A stretch of DNA of 64,000 nucleotides, taken from Terfezia claveryi (taxonomy: Eukaryota; Ascomycota; Pezizomycetes; Pezizales; Pezizaceae). This document shows positions 38,346-49,729 of this stretch, one piece after another; the stretch's first letter is position 1, and each line of letters starts with the position of its first letter. The notes below the pieces were generated by a model. That model was not told the DNA's origin. It did not search any database and worked only from the letters and a program-made list of their open reading frames with translations. The stretch lies in the NCBI GenBank assembly GCA_015179025.1, contig WHUX01000007.1:124001-188000 (forward strand), read 5' to 3'. The translations under genes and the position numbers were made by a program.

Positions 38346-38687
38346 GGTCCCTCAATGCTTTGTTCACTGTTGTCACTCACGTCACAGAAGCTCCACCTTA
38401 CAAATCCTGAGGAAAAAGCCGTACTGGTGTTTGATCTAGCTTATGGTCTTGTGGATGTCTGCCGTGTGAGGTGAGTGAGTGGTAAGCTTCGGTAGTTTTT
38501 ACGACGCGTTTCCAGGGCAAAATTAAAGTATTCTACTTACCATGCAACTTCCCTGACGCTTATCTAATCCGGCCACTTCAGGGTAAACATTACACAGTGC
38601 CAAGTAGAATAATAGAAATGAAATCCTGATAAATCTGAAGGCTCCAGAGATGGTGCAGCCCGCAGTCCACAACATGGTCCGCCATCA
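38346..38687. promoter_or_regulatory. Bidirectional promoter region NUP188/SET gene
   Basis: 342 bp separate the divergent start codons of NUP188 (38345, minus) and the SET-domain gene (38688, plus), so the two probably share promoter sequence. No specific factor site is called. An ATG at 38674 is in another frame and is not the SET start. Confidence 0.5.
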
Positions 38688-40584
38688 ATGCATCTCCCTA
38701 CATTACCCCCGTCGGCTCTCAGCGCTTTTGCCCGTCTCCATCAGCTACTGCTCAACGGTACATCCATCTCACACATAAGCCCGGAAGTCGGACTCGGTGT
38801 ACTATTCCACCCGGAAAACTACAACCCAGCTCATCCCCCAATTCTCACTATCGGCAAAGATCTCACCCTCTCTGCTGAAACTGTTGAATCGGCCGCAAAG
38901 ATTGACCATTGGATTGGAGACCTACTACAAGCTTGCTGTGGGCTCAGGGGTGCTGAATCGAAAGAGAATGATAGGTGCGATGGGCCGGGAAACATTGCAG
39001 TACTCCCAGGGCTGGATCTGGGCGAGGAGGGCGAAGAAGGAATCCAGCCATGGGGGAGAAATCCCCGGTTGATGATCATGTTATTCCTAGCTGTCATGAT
39101 GGTCCGGGGATCTGTTGAATCAGAGGAGTCCAACGACCAGAAGAGAAAGGCAGTGGGGGTTGGCTCGGGGGGGATATGGTCGGAGTATGTCATTGCAGCC
39201 CACGGGTCAGTCTCATAATGATAGCTAACTCCTGCACACCTGGAGCCCGTCAGATATATCAAGTTCCTCCCGGACGTTTCAATTCCCACGACCTGGACGG
39301 AGGAGGAATGTGCGCTTTTGCGGGGGACATCTCTTGACTCGGTCAGCATCCTCTTCTATATCTACAACATATAAAAGACTCACCCTTTCCCTCCAACAGG
39401 CCGTAACCTCCAAAAAAGCCACCCTTGAGCACGAATTCCACTCCTTCCAGCACTTTACCTCCTCCATCCCCTGGTGCAAACAATACTTCTGGAACCCCTC
39501 CTCTCCCTCCTCACTACTCACTCTCCGAAATTGGGTCCAAATTGACGCCTGGTTCCGCTCTCGTGTCATCGAGCTTCCCGGAGTAGGGCACTGCCTAATC
39601 CCCTTCCTCGACATGGTCAACCACAGTGACGATGCCGCAAACGCCTACTACAATTTAAATGAAGATGGCGACATCGATCTCCTCCCAATTGATGCCGACG
39701 GCGGTCTTCTATCCACAAAAGAGACAACTGAGGTTCGGATAAAGTAATTCCCCCATTCCCCTGCCCTCCTCTATCCCTCATGTATTATTCTAATCCAACC
39801 CCTACACAGCTATGGCCCCTACAAATCCTCAGCCGAGCTCCTCTTTTCCTACGGCTTCCTCAACGCGCATACCAGCTGCCAATGGCTCTCCCTCCCCCTT
39901 CCCCTCTCCCCCCTGGACTCACTCACCCCCGCAAAGGAACACGTCCTCCACTCTCCACCCACAGTCAAACTCATCGACCTCCCCTCACCACCTTCAATCG
40001 CTTGGCTAAGCACCGAAATCTGGCTGCTGATCACCAATGCCGAAGACGGCCTCGAGTTTAAAGTCATTCAGCAAACCGACGGGTCGCAAGAACTCGTCCT
40101 TTACTGGCGTGAAGATACTGATGTGGATGGCGAGGAAGGGGTGTTGGTAGACGATATGGACACGCTGAGGAGATGTTTGGAGAAATCAGATTTATGGGAG
40201 GTATTCCACCTCCGAGCTATTGTCACGCTACAGCAGGTTGTTACGGATAAACTACAGCAGCTGGATAAAAGCGAGGAGATATTCACCACTATTGCGGAAT
40301 CAGCAAAGCGGAGTAGTGCCGAGGGCCAGACGGGAATTGTGGAACATCAGGAGGAAGTTCGGGAGGGGATTGTTGCGTTGGCAAGAGAGTTGAGGGAGAG
40401 GGAAAGGAGGTTGCTGACCAAGTCTATTACCTGGTTTGAGGAGGAGAAGGAACGACTTGTTAAAATGGAGGTTGTACAGGGATATTTGGCGAAGGCGCAG
40501 GAGGGGCAGGAGGGGCAGGAGGGGCAGGAGGGGCAGGAGGGGCAGGAGGAAGGGCAGGAAGATGAGGAAGAGGATTTCTCATAG
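38688..40584 (+). CDS. SET-domain protein lysine methyltransferase (SETD6/Rkm4/LSMT-like)
   Basis: S-adenosylmethionine-dependent protein lysine methyltransferase of the split-SET, Rubisco-LSMT-like class that modifies non-histone or ribosomal proteins. Exons are 38688-39205, 39254-39341, 39400-39743 and 39810-40584, giving 574 residues; all phases agree. The N-terminus MHLPTLPPSALSAFARLHQL is followed by GLGVLFHPE. The core motif IPFLDMVNHSDDAANAYY lies near residue 270. The second conserved block INYGPYKSSAELLFSYGF is restored exactly by the third intron. A helical substrate-binding region (WEVFHLRAIVTLQQ) follows. The C-terminus is a coiled-coil-like acidic region with five GQE-type repeats encoded by a 9-bp minisatellite. 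The target protein cannot be determined from sequence. Confidence 0.9.
40498..40560. repeat. In-frame 9-bp minisatellite (GQE repeat)
   Basis: GAGGGGCAG-type units in tandem inside the SET gene, encoding EGQ repeats just before the acidic C-terminus. The period is a multiple of three, so copy-number change would alter protein length without a frameshift. Confidence 0.9.
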
Positions 40585-40891
40585 GAATGGGTTTTATGGT
40601 AGTGGGTCTAGCACCCTGGCGAGGCAGCTCCAACGGTATGAACATACGGCGGGTGGAAAGATTCACCATGAGACGGAGAGCTCTGGGTATTTTCTTTTTC
40701 TGGTGTATATGTATGAATTCCAAACTGATTGGCATCTGATTGCGAGCTGTGAACAAGCCGAGAATCAAAATAATGTCAGTGTTTGGCAACTGATATTCTT
40801 TGGTTTTATTGAGCGGCCAGGAGAGTATAGAAGGCGCACAATTGGCAACGTATGGGTACATGCACATGTATACTAATATCGCATAGCAGAA

Positions 40892-40936
40892 TATAATAAA
40901 TAATAATAATAAAAATAATAAAAATAATAATAATAT
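40892..40936. repeat. (TAA/AAT)n microsatellite
   Basis: Interrupted trinucleotide array of AAT units with AAAAAT interruptions, ending in TATATA. Confidence 0.85.
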
Positions 40937-41080
40937 ATACAGATGCGACCACCTGGTGGCGTCACAGGGTTTCAGAAGCCATGACAGGAGAAAAACCTGC
41001 TGTCACGGTCACAGGAAAATTAATAACCTGTGATGCCTACAGAATTTCACCGCATACCACAATGCCATCTCAACACGGCG

Positions 41081-41275
41081 GCTCGGTCGAAATCTCAGTC
41101 GGAGAGCTTAGTAGCATGGATGGAAGAGAATCAGGAGGAGCTTCGAGGCAAACAAGTAGCATGGCATAAGCTTGTTGAAGAACAGGTATTCTCAACTGAT
41201 GAGCATATCACGGTCAAAAGGGATCACAGATAAAGTGACAAATATGACGTGCTCATGGAAGGAAGCATTAATATG
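41081..41275 (+). pseudogene. Fragment of a Myb/SANT-like DNA-binding-domain protein
   Basis: One frame reads LVAWMEENQEELRGKQVAWH, then HKLVEEQVFSTDEHITVKR, ending about 41219. After a one-base shift at the GGG around 41220 the reading continues as ITDKVTNMTCSWKEALI. Joined conceptually, this resembles the trihelix Myb/SANT-like domain of proteins found in multiple copies in some ascomycetes (pattern ENQE-LRGKQ-WHK...EHIT-K-I-DK-NM-W-EA). No upstream domain part or start codon in a good context and no downstream coding sequence was found, so this looks like a truncated, frameshifted remnant. The family assignment is from memory of the pattern and is only moderately sure. Confidence 0.4.
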
Positions 41276-42256
41276 TAACCTCTTGCATCGTAAGCAAGTC
41301 TTCAATAATAATATCTTCTTCATCATCATCTTCTTCTTCTGATGAAGGTAGTGATGTATGATGATGTGATGTGTTAGGTACTTACATAAGTAGCTTGCAG
41401 GAAATCGTAGGTAACGTGACAACCCCTAATATTTGACTACTGCTAGTACGTATAGTAACTGTAACTTCTACATAACAGTACAGTACAGTACAGAACAAGC
41501 CTGGCCCTGTTCAGTTCAACTGGCCCTGTTCAACCACAAACTCTGAGTCACACAATATATATATACGGTATACAGTGCAGCACATACGAAGTACATACGG
41601 TATACCTACTTAATCCTCTTTTAATCTACCGGCCAGCAACTCGGCCGCTGCTGCAGTATGAGTCATATTCTGGTCCCCGCCATTGCAAGCAGACTACTTC
41701 CCAACACTCTGCTGACTCCGGCCAGGCTGTGCATCGGTTATGACTCCATCCGCGGGCGGCGTTCCACATGACTTCGCGTTTGTCGACAGCGTGGAACACG
41801 TCTCCCAAATCTGCGTGTGTCTGTCTGTCTGTCTGGCTGGTGCGGTGGTTTATTTACTGCTCATCGCGCCCTTCTTTTTCTTCTCATCAGTCAAAGTAAG
41901 TGACAGCAGCCCAGCCGCCCAGCACCCCTTTTTTCTTTGCTTCCGTCTTTGCGAGAAACAGCTTGATTTGCAATTGCATTTGAGCCAGCGACAGACACGA
42001 TATACTTGTCCCGCTTTACAGCTGCGGTCACGTACGGTGTACTGTGCTTGAAGGCTTCGTTCGACTCACCCTCTCTCTAACGATTCTCGATTGCGTTGAA
42101 GCATCAATCGCTACAAGTATTCACAGCGTTCGCAAGTACGAGTCTCTTTTCCTTCTCTCCCATCTCTCCCATCTCTTGCGAGCACTTGGAAGTCGCCCAT
42201 GCTCAAGTATATAGCTAACAAGTATCCTCAATTGATAGAACCCATCTACAGCTGTA

Positions 42257-44775
42257 ATGTCTCCCTTTGCAACCTGCGACGTCGCCATAGCTGGCACGTT
42301 CAAAGGCCGGAAACAAGGTACCCCGTCCTGCACGGCACCATTTAATTGTAGCTCAGCTAATCTCTCATACATCACCTAGCGCATATCCAACAACTCATCA
42401 CCACCAACGGTGGCTCCTTCTCCGCCTCCATCACCCCCGGAACAACTACGCACCTCATCACTACCCCCACCGACCTCGCCAAGAACGGCCCCAAAGTCAA
42501 AGCCGCGCTCGACAAGGCAAACAACATCTCCATTGTCTCCATTGAATGGCTCAATGAATGTATCAAGGCCGGGAACAAGGTAGACGAGAAAGAATACCTC
42601 CTCACCAAGGACTACGAGGAGGAGGCGAAGGTCGATATTAAGGACAAAGATGGCGATGGAGATGTAGAAATGGCCAACTCCCAAGCAACGAATGGCGGGT
42701 TGAGGAGGTCCGGGAGAGCGAGGGCCGCGGCGAGTCCGGCTCCGTCGTCGCAGCCGACGGCGCAGGTGGCCGGGAAGAAGAGAGGGAGAGCGGTGCCGGC
42801 GCAGGAGACCGTGAAGGAGGAGGATGAGGAGGAGGGGAAGGAGGAGGGGAAGGTGAAGGAAAACGACAAGAAAGAGAGGGGTGTGAAGAAGGATAAGGAT
42901 ACGGAGATGAAGGATGCAGATAAAGATGATGGGGAGAAACCGGCAAAGAAGGTCAGGGGGAAGAAGGGCGCTGCTGCTGCTGCACCCGCACCCGTACCTG
43001 TTGCGGTGCCTGCTCCCCCAGCTCCCGCCGCAGCCGCAGCAGCCAAAAAACCCACCGCCCGCGGTGCAAAGAGCAAAAAGTCCCTCAAGGAACCCTCTCC
43101 TGACCCCGCTGACGATGAGTCCTCCGAGGAAGAGCCCGCCCCAAAGATGAAGACCGTCAAAATGGTCAAAGGCACTGCCCCCGTCGACACATACTTTCCA
43201 GACCCCACCGGCTGGTCCGTCTACGTCGACCCGCAGGGCGTTATCTACGACGGCAGTCTCAACCAAACTGATATCCGCAAGAACTCGAACAAATTCTACT
43301 ACGTCCAGCTCTTGGAGAGGAAGCTGAATGGGGGCTTCGCCGCGTGGACGAGGTGGGGGAGGGTAGGCGAGGAGGGGCAGATGGCAATGGTTGCGGGCAA
43401 GGGGAGCTCGCTACTGGTGGCGATGGCGGCGTTTGAGAAGAAGTTTAAGGATAAAACGGGGCTCACGTGGGAAACGAGGTTCAATACTCCCAAAACTGGA
43501 AAATACACGTATGTATTGAAGAACTACGCTGCCAGTGACGATGAAGACTCGGACGAGGAAGATGCGGACGCAAAAGGGAAAGGCAAAGGACAAGAGAAGA
43601 AGGAGGAAGAGGACAAGCCAATCCCGGACTCTAAACTTGCCGCGAGCATTCAGTCCCTCATGGCCCTCATCTTCAACAGCTCCTTCATGCAGCAGCAAAT
43701 GCTCGCCATGTCCTACGACTCGGCCAAGCTCCCCCTTGGCAAACTCTCAAAAACAACGATCAACCAAGGCTTTCTCGCACTCAAAGCCATTGGGGAACTT
43801 ATGAACGATGTGTCCCTCGCGCAAACTCAGTACGGAATGGCAGTCAACCAAGTCTACATCACCCTTACTAACAGATACTACTCAGTTATCCCTCACGCTT
43901 TCGGTAGGAGCGTCCCCCCCGTGATTAACAGTCCACAGATGCTCAAGCGCGAGGTCGAACTCATCGAGTCCCTTGGGGACATGAAAATTGCCACTGAAGT
44001 CCTCAAAGACACCTCCAAAGCCGTCCTCGACAAAGCAGGCAACCGCATCAACCCCATCGACATGCAATACGAATCCCTCAATCTCAACGAAGCCACTCCC
44101 CTCGACAAATCTTCACAGGAATACCTCAACCTCGCTGCCTACCTCCAAAAAACCCATGGAAAGACACATTACCTGAAACTTACCGTCGAGGATATCTTCC
44201 GCATCGAGCGCGCGGGGGAAACTCAGAGATTCACCGACGCGGGGTACGATAAGCTTGCGAACGACAACCGATACCTCCTCTGGCATGGCTCCCGTGTTAC
44301 AAACTTTGCGGGTATCCTCTCACAGGGTCTTCGTATCGCGCCCCCAGAGGCTCCCGTCAACGGGTATATGTTTGGCAAGGGTATCTACCTCGCGGATATG
44401 GTCACCAAGTCTGCAAATTACTGCTGTGCCGTGCAGAGTAATAATACGGGGCTACTAATGCTGTGTGAAGCGCAGCTGGGAGACCCGATGTATGAGCTTG
44501 TTCATAGCGATTATCGCGCTGCGGAGAACTCGAAGAATGCGGGGGCCCTGGCGACGAAGGGGAAGGGCAAGACGGCGCCGTTGGAGTGGATGGATGCGGG
44601 GTGCGTGAGTGAGGGGTTAAAGGGGGTAAAGATGCCGGATGTGAAGGTGGATACGGGAGATGTGGATGAGCGGGGTTTGTATTTGCAGTATAATGAGTAT
44701 ATTGTGTATAATGTGGCGCAGGTCAGGATTAGGTATTTGTTTAGGTGTAAGTTTAATTCGGGGACTATTTGGTGA
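42257..44775 (+). CDS. Poly(ADP-ribose) polymerase, BRCT-WGR-PARP type
   Basis: Nuclear NAD+-dependent ADP-ribosyltransferase acting in the DNA-damage response, as for the single PARP (PrpA) of many filamentous fungi. Exons are 42257-42317 and 42380-44775, giving 818 residues. Domain order: BRCT (about 1-95, starting MSPFATCDVAIAGTF), a Lys/Glu/Ala-rich linker (about 120-265), a WGR domain (about 280-400, with TRWGRVGEEG near 343), the helical regulatory domain (KLAASIQSLMALIFN onward) and the catalytic domain. The H-Y-E triad is complete: His in LLWHGSR (about 655), Tyr in GKGIYLAD (about 686) and Glu in YNEYIVYN (about 791). The zinc fingers of animal PARP1 are absent, as expected for fungi. 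The intron splits the BRCT domain after GRKQ. It is convergent with the GTPase gene. Confidence 0.96.
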
Positions 44776-45069
44776 GGGAGTGTAGTACCGTGGAGGGAGA
44801 GGTTGGGGGAATTTTTTTTTTTTGTGGTCTTGGGTTGGTTTTCCTTTTTTCCTTCCTTGTTGATTTTGTGTCGAGAGTTGTCAATAATAAAAATCTCATA
44901 TATTCACTTTCGTTGAATTAACCCTTCTCTCAAATAGAGCTGTTTACCCTGAATCCTCCCCCCTCCAAAACACACGCACATACACACACTAATGTAACTA
45001 CTTTTTCATCAAAAAAAACAACCTATAGAATCTATTTTCCCATTTTTTTTTGGTTAAAGAAAAAATAGG

Positions 45070-45102
<33 letters not shown>

Positions 45103-45552
45103 GCGACAATACTCCGTACACTACTCCGTATACTACACTTCTTAATCTTTCCCTCTCCCTCGCCCCCCTATACCCGGCCGATTTGATCTTGACCTTCTCG
45201 AAATGTCGTTTACCTCTCCTCTAAACTGAAACTACAACATCATCGCATTGGAATTTTAAAGGTACATATTTTTCTCGCCATAAATCACTCGGGAGAAGTG
45301 GGGGCCTGATCGGGTATATGTTTCGGCAGTTGGTGACTGTTTGGTATGGCTGTACACAGAAGGAGCCTTGGTGATGACGACCGAATTGGTTTCCTAGCCT
45401 TACAGGGCATGCAGGCACTTCATTCGCGACAAATGATTATTATATCTCCTGTGATATTACACGGAACTATAAATATGACAGTCTAAACTATGTTTTTGGT
45501 CTCTCCCCTCCCACACCACGTCACGAAAAGACCTGGTATTCAAAATTTCCTT
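44776..45552. other. Convergent 3' intergenic region, PARP/GTPase
   Basis: Holds the presumed 3' ends of both genes and a 31-nt poly(A) run at 45070-45100. Two copies of TACTCCGTA follow at 45110-45118 and 45122-45130. No gene recognised. Confidence 0.6.
45070..45100. repeat. A31 homopolymer
   Basis: Longest homopolymer in the window, in the convergent intergenic region about 300 bp beyond the PARP stop codon. Its exact length is likely to be assembly-dependent. Confidence 0.85.
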
Positions 45553-47447
45553 CTATACTCTTCCCACCTTAAACGACAATATCTGCCATCCAAATGAAAT
45601 CAGCCCTCATTCTCCCACGCAAAAAAGGGCCAAGAGTTACTCACATCATGTTTCCCAACAGTGACAATCTCATCCTCCCCGACCCTGACCCCTCCTACAC
45701 CCTCAATATACGCAATCGGCACATCCCCCATAACCTTCCTACACGCACCCATGACCGTTGTACCCCTGCCAGTGCATCCATAAGCACGGGACTCCACATA
45801 TATATAGATAATAAGTCTAGGGGTTAATAACCTACCTGGGAACTAAGACACAATCCCTAAACATTGGTTCCTTACTCGTGCTGGTCAAAGAATGGATATT
45901 CCTGACTGGAAACACCGGTACTAATCCTAGTAATTCTGCTGCCCGGGTGAGGACTTGAACTACGCCAGTGGAGCCGAAGCGGAAGAGGACCATGTCGCGG
46001 AGGTTTTCTATTCGGCTGTATTCCATTAACTCACCTTAGTGAATGCATGATTTGGTCTCGTAGCTTTGTAGGGCCTCACGTCTTCAATTTATCATCCATC
46101 TCCTTCAGCCCTCCCCCCTCCGGATCCCCAGCAGCAACCAAATCCTCCCTCGTATCAACAAACTCCGATCCCTCATGATACTGAATAAACTTCTGTTTTG
46201 CTAGTTTCCGAAGGAAAACCTCTGCAATAGCTGATGTGAGAACGATTGATTCTGGAGGGACTTTTTTAGCGATTTTTGCAATATTCTATACATAAATACC
46301 GTCAGGTCAATACCAAATCTCTAAGGAAAAGAATTGAATTTGCACACAAACCTTATCCGCATCAGGGTGGTCAATCTTGTTCAAGGCGCATATAGTAGGG
46401 AATTTCTCGTCAACAAAGGCATTGACCACGAGTTCGACTGTCTCGTCGGACCAGTGCTCGAGGGGCTCTTTGAGGCAGAGTTTATCGAGACACCGGGCAA
46501 CGATGTTGCTTGTAGATCCGTAACCGGAGAATTGTGTTTGCAGGGTATCGACTGCTGTGGCCTCTGTTGGGGTACGGTCAGTGTTGTTTAATGGTAGTGG
46601 AGAATATGAGGGTCCGAACTTAATGCTACATGCCGACGTTTTATAGATCCCCTTTAAGTTCTTGTTGGTTCGGCTTGATGAAGATAGGGTGCTATCGATG
46701 CTTCCTGAAAAACTCGATAGACAAGGGTGGTTCTACTTACCATCGACTCATGAGATTCCCTTGTACCCAGCGAACAATTTCCCCACGTAGCCAGACGATG
46801 TCTTGCGATGGATCATAACCCCGGGTTTCCTTGCCCTCCGCTACATGAACGTGCGTCAGCATGTGAATCGGACTGGCAGCTCTTGTATAGTTTGTACCAT
46901 CCGTTGTCCCTGAGGCATCAACAACATGCACCAACGCATCCGCATGTCTAAGATCATCCAAGAACTTGTTCCCTAATCCACGTCCTTCATGTGCACCAGG
47001 GACGAGCCCAGCTACGTCCAGCAGCTCTATAGGCACCGAGCGTTTTCCATTTTTGCACGAGCCGTAATTGGGCTTGCATTGGTCTTGTTTGTTGAACCGC
47101 GCACATGCGCAGTCCTGTACTGTATCAGAGTCAAGATAATCGCCGAAGACGGTGGATTTGACGTACAACTTGCAGGTACCCTATGGCACGCTGGGGGTCG
47201 ATAGTAGTGAATCTGTAGGGATCCAGTTATAGCCGAACGATGGAGCGTAGACAGGGAGTCTCACGGGTAATTTCCTGATATCGTCACATTAGCATTTGTA
47301 CCAGTGATACTCATGCAGAGCAGGGAGAAGCCGATAGATGGAAGCAGGCTCACCAACTTTGGAGGAAGCGTCAGTCAGGCTGTTGAGCATAGTGCTTTTG
47401 CCGCTAGACGGCTTGCCGACGAGGCCTATCAGTGGGTCGCGAGGCAT
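45553..47447 (-). CDS. YchF/OLA1-related GTPase (yeast YGR210C type)
   Basis: Obg-family P-loop NTPase of the eukaryote/archaeal YGR210C subgroup, thought to act in translation or ribosome-linked control. Eleven exons are proposed on the minus strand: 47447-47354, 47274-47265, 47212-47167, 47114-46898, 46840-46741, 46651-46620, 46563-46352, 46285-46080, 46015-45836, 45765-45645 and 45582-45553. They give 415 residues, close to the yeast protein. Motifs in order: P-loop [12 protein letters not shown] (8-19), switch region GNYPFTTIDPQ, the subgroup's cysteine block [13 protein letters not shown]3 [20 protein letters not shown]4 [12 protein letters not shown], then a C-terminal TGS-like domain with [14 protein letters not shown]. 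Exon 2 is only 10 nt. The sixth exon is 32 nt, and its donor (GTTCGG) is the weakest junction. Every intron keeps phase and conserved residues. Confidence 0.9.
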
Positions 47448-48003
47448 GGCTACTTAGTTGTGGATATATGTGATGTCTTACTGTACGGAGTATTTTGGCT
47501 GAGATGTGGGGAATCGTTATGATGCAAATATATATCAAATTTGGTTCGGATTAATGGTGTTCCTCTTGAAGGTACCCTGTACTACCCCGCGATGCCCCGC
47601 GCAAATCGGTATCTATGAAGGTGAAAAATCAAGGACGAAGACGAATGCCAATGGATGGAAGTATTCTTTTCCTCCCCTTCAAACCCCTCGGGAGCTCCAG
47701 CTATAACAAAGTACATTGCTCCGCTCTACTGCATACTTAACGTGAGAAATAGGCCCACCACGCGAGCTGGGTACTACTGCATCCACCGGTGAATACATCC
47801 CCAGGACAGAAGCCCTTGTTCATTTTTTAAAGCTACAATAACTAAAATATGGTGCTGTCTAATAATCTTGCCTGATCGGCATTGGATGGGAACCAACAGA
47901 TGCAGAGCTCACGACCCAGCGCTGGAGAGGGAAAGACAGAACATACACACACGCTAGTATCTATAAAGCGCAGTTCGCAGAGGCCCTATAAGTCCAAGGA
48001 ACC
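47448..48003. promoter_or_regulatory. Divergent promoter region, GTPase/F-box gene
   Basis: 556 bp between the divergent starts of the GTPase (minus) and the F-box gene (plus). It contains a TACGGAGTA copy at 47484-47492, 37 bp upstream of the GTPase start. No coding sequence is recognised. Confidence 0.45.
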
Positions 48004-49632
48004 ATGAACAAGTTGCCAACCGAGATCCTCCAAGAAATAGTTGGATGGGCAGGTTTCACCAGAGAAGAGTTGATTGCAAATCGGCTGGTCTGTCATCGCT
48101 TTTGTGCTGTTATCACTCCCCACGCCTTTCGTACAGTTCGAACAAACAATTTCTCCCGTGAGTCCTTTGACCGCCTTTGCTCAATAGCGCGAGCTTCCCA
48201 TCTAGCGGAACTAGTCGTGGAATATGAATACAGGCTTGTGGAATTTCTTGAGTTGTGTAAGTCCAGATGCCCCTATACCACATGGATTACCCACTAATCT
48301 GATGTGATAGCAAATCATCACGATGTGGATGACGTATTGTCATTGCATGGACTTCAGTCTTACCAGGGCGACGGGCCTGAGCCAACAATCTCAGCAAGCA
48401 TGGGCTCCGACACTATGCAGCTTGAAGCACTCACTCACCGTATTTACGAGCAACATCAGTTCTACCTCCTTCAGCAGGACATCCTAGGAACGTTTTATGA
48501 CACAGCATCCATATTTTCATCTCTGCCTCTTTTCAAGAAGCTACAGACGATACGAATCGTCGACTTTGAAATCCCACCCGACGTGACGCCTACCCCAGAG
48601 GAGAAGCCGTATACGCTGGGGCACGAAGCCGCAGTTGTCCGAGCCATTCACAGCATATCCAAAACCCTAGCTTTCCTCCCAACTTTGGCTCTTCCCAATC
48701 TCATGTGCTGGGAAATTGAGAGATTCGACTATAGCGTGTTAAAGCTACCAGGTCTTTGTTGGAACGCTCGGGATCCTGAAAACCATGAAATTTTACTTCA
48801 ATTTGAGGATGCCTTATCTCGGATTTCACATTTTAAGATAAATAAATTGAAATACCTCGCTATCGGCCAGCAACATTGCCCCTTTGACTTTGCAGAGGCA
48901 CTAATGAATGCGGGTAACAATCTCGAAGAATTAGCCATCGCCGATGGCCATAACAGGGAAGAGGAATGTTGTATCAGGACTAGTGAAATTGGATTTCCCT
49001 GGGGATACTCATTATGTAACTACATGATTCGACATGACTACCACAGAAGGTGTATAAACCAAGTGACGGGGAGCCTTTTCCCGTGCCTCAGAAAGTTGGA
49101 ACTAAGTGGGCACGCGTCAATGGGCTTGCTCAACCTTGCCGGCTTATTCTTCTCATTGACACCAGGCATACTCAAAGAGCTTGTTTTGGAATCGCTGGCA
49201 ATGGCCTATGGCGGGTGGGAAGATCTCTTCAGGATCATTGCACCAAAAACGAAGTGGACTGAGGAAAATCAAGTGTGGCCTGGTGCACATGCACATGTCA
49301 TTGTTCAGACATTCCTTTCTGGCTCCAATACGCTGACTGTGGAGCACCTTGCGATTAAACTGAAGGAATACAGGGAACAAGCTCAACAAGCTGCAGCACA
49401 GCCCAGGCCCACGCAGTTAGTATGGAAAGGGTTGCAATTGAAAAAATGTCAAGTGAAGGACCTGCAATTTCTAGATGGTGATGAGATGAAAGCTAAAAGA
49501 AAATTTTTGCATGCCAGTGTAGAGAAGGTTCTTGAAAGATGGATGTTGGACGGACTCGATGATGAGGAATATGAGGTCTTACTTCCCTATGGCTACAACT
49601 CAACTTCTGGCCAATGGCTAACTAGATGGTAA
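48004..49632 (+). CDS. F-box domain protein
   Basis: Predicted substrate adaptor of an SCF-type ubiquitin ligase. Exons are 48004-48256 and 48311-49632 (54-bp intron, GTAAGT donor), giving 524 residues. The N-terminal 40 residues fit an F-box: MNKLPTEILQEIVGWAG, then LIANRLVCHRFCAVITPHAF. The rest is a helical, leucine-containing region of the kind common in fungal F-box proteins; clear LRR, WD40 or Kelch repeats are not seen. The C-terminus ends in an acidic/aromatic stretch (DDEEYEVLLPYGYNS). Its target is unknown. The next gene on the same strand starts only 97 bp after the stop codon. Confidence 0.8.
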
Positions 49633-49729
49633 TGGGCCGGTTGCCGAGACCTCGGCTCAGGGTCATATCATTTGTCTTGTACTTTATAAATATCTAGGCA
49701 TAGAGTTTTCAATTTGTTCCTCTGCTTAA

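Larger units (their letters stand above)
40585..42256. other. Intergenic region between SET gene and PARP
   Basis: It holds a TAA-type microsatellite (40892-40936) and a decayed DNA-binding-domain fragment (41081-41275), both listed separately. CAGTA repeats occur near 41476-41492. Nothing else is recognised. Confidence 0.55.

Noticed and set aside
42376..43266. Long antisense open frames over the 5' half of the PARP gene
   Set aside because: They mirror the Lys/Glu/Ala-rich, GC-rich linker of PARP, giving Ser/Pro/Leu-rich sequence with no motif. The plus-strand frame carries complete BRCT, WGR and PARP motifs.
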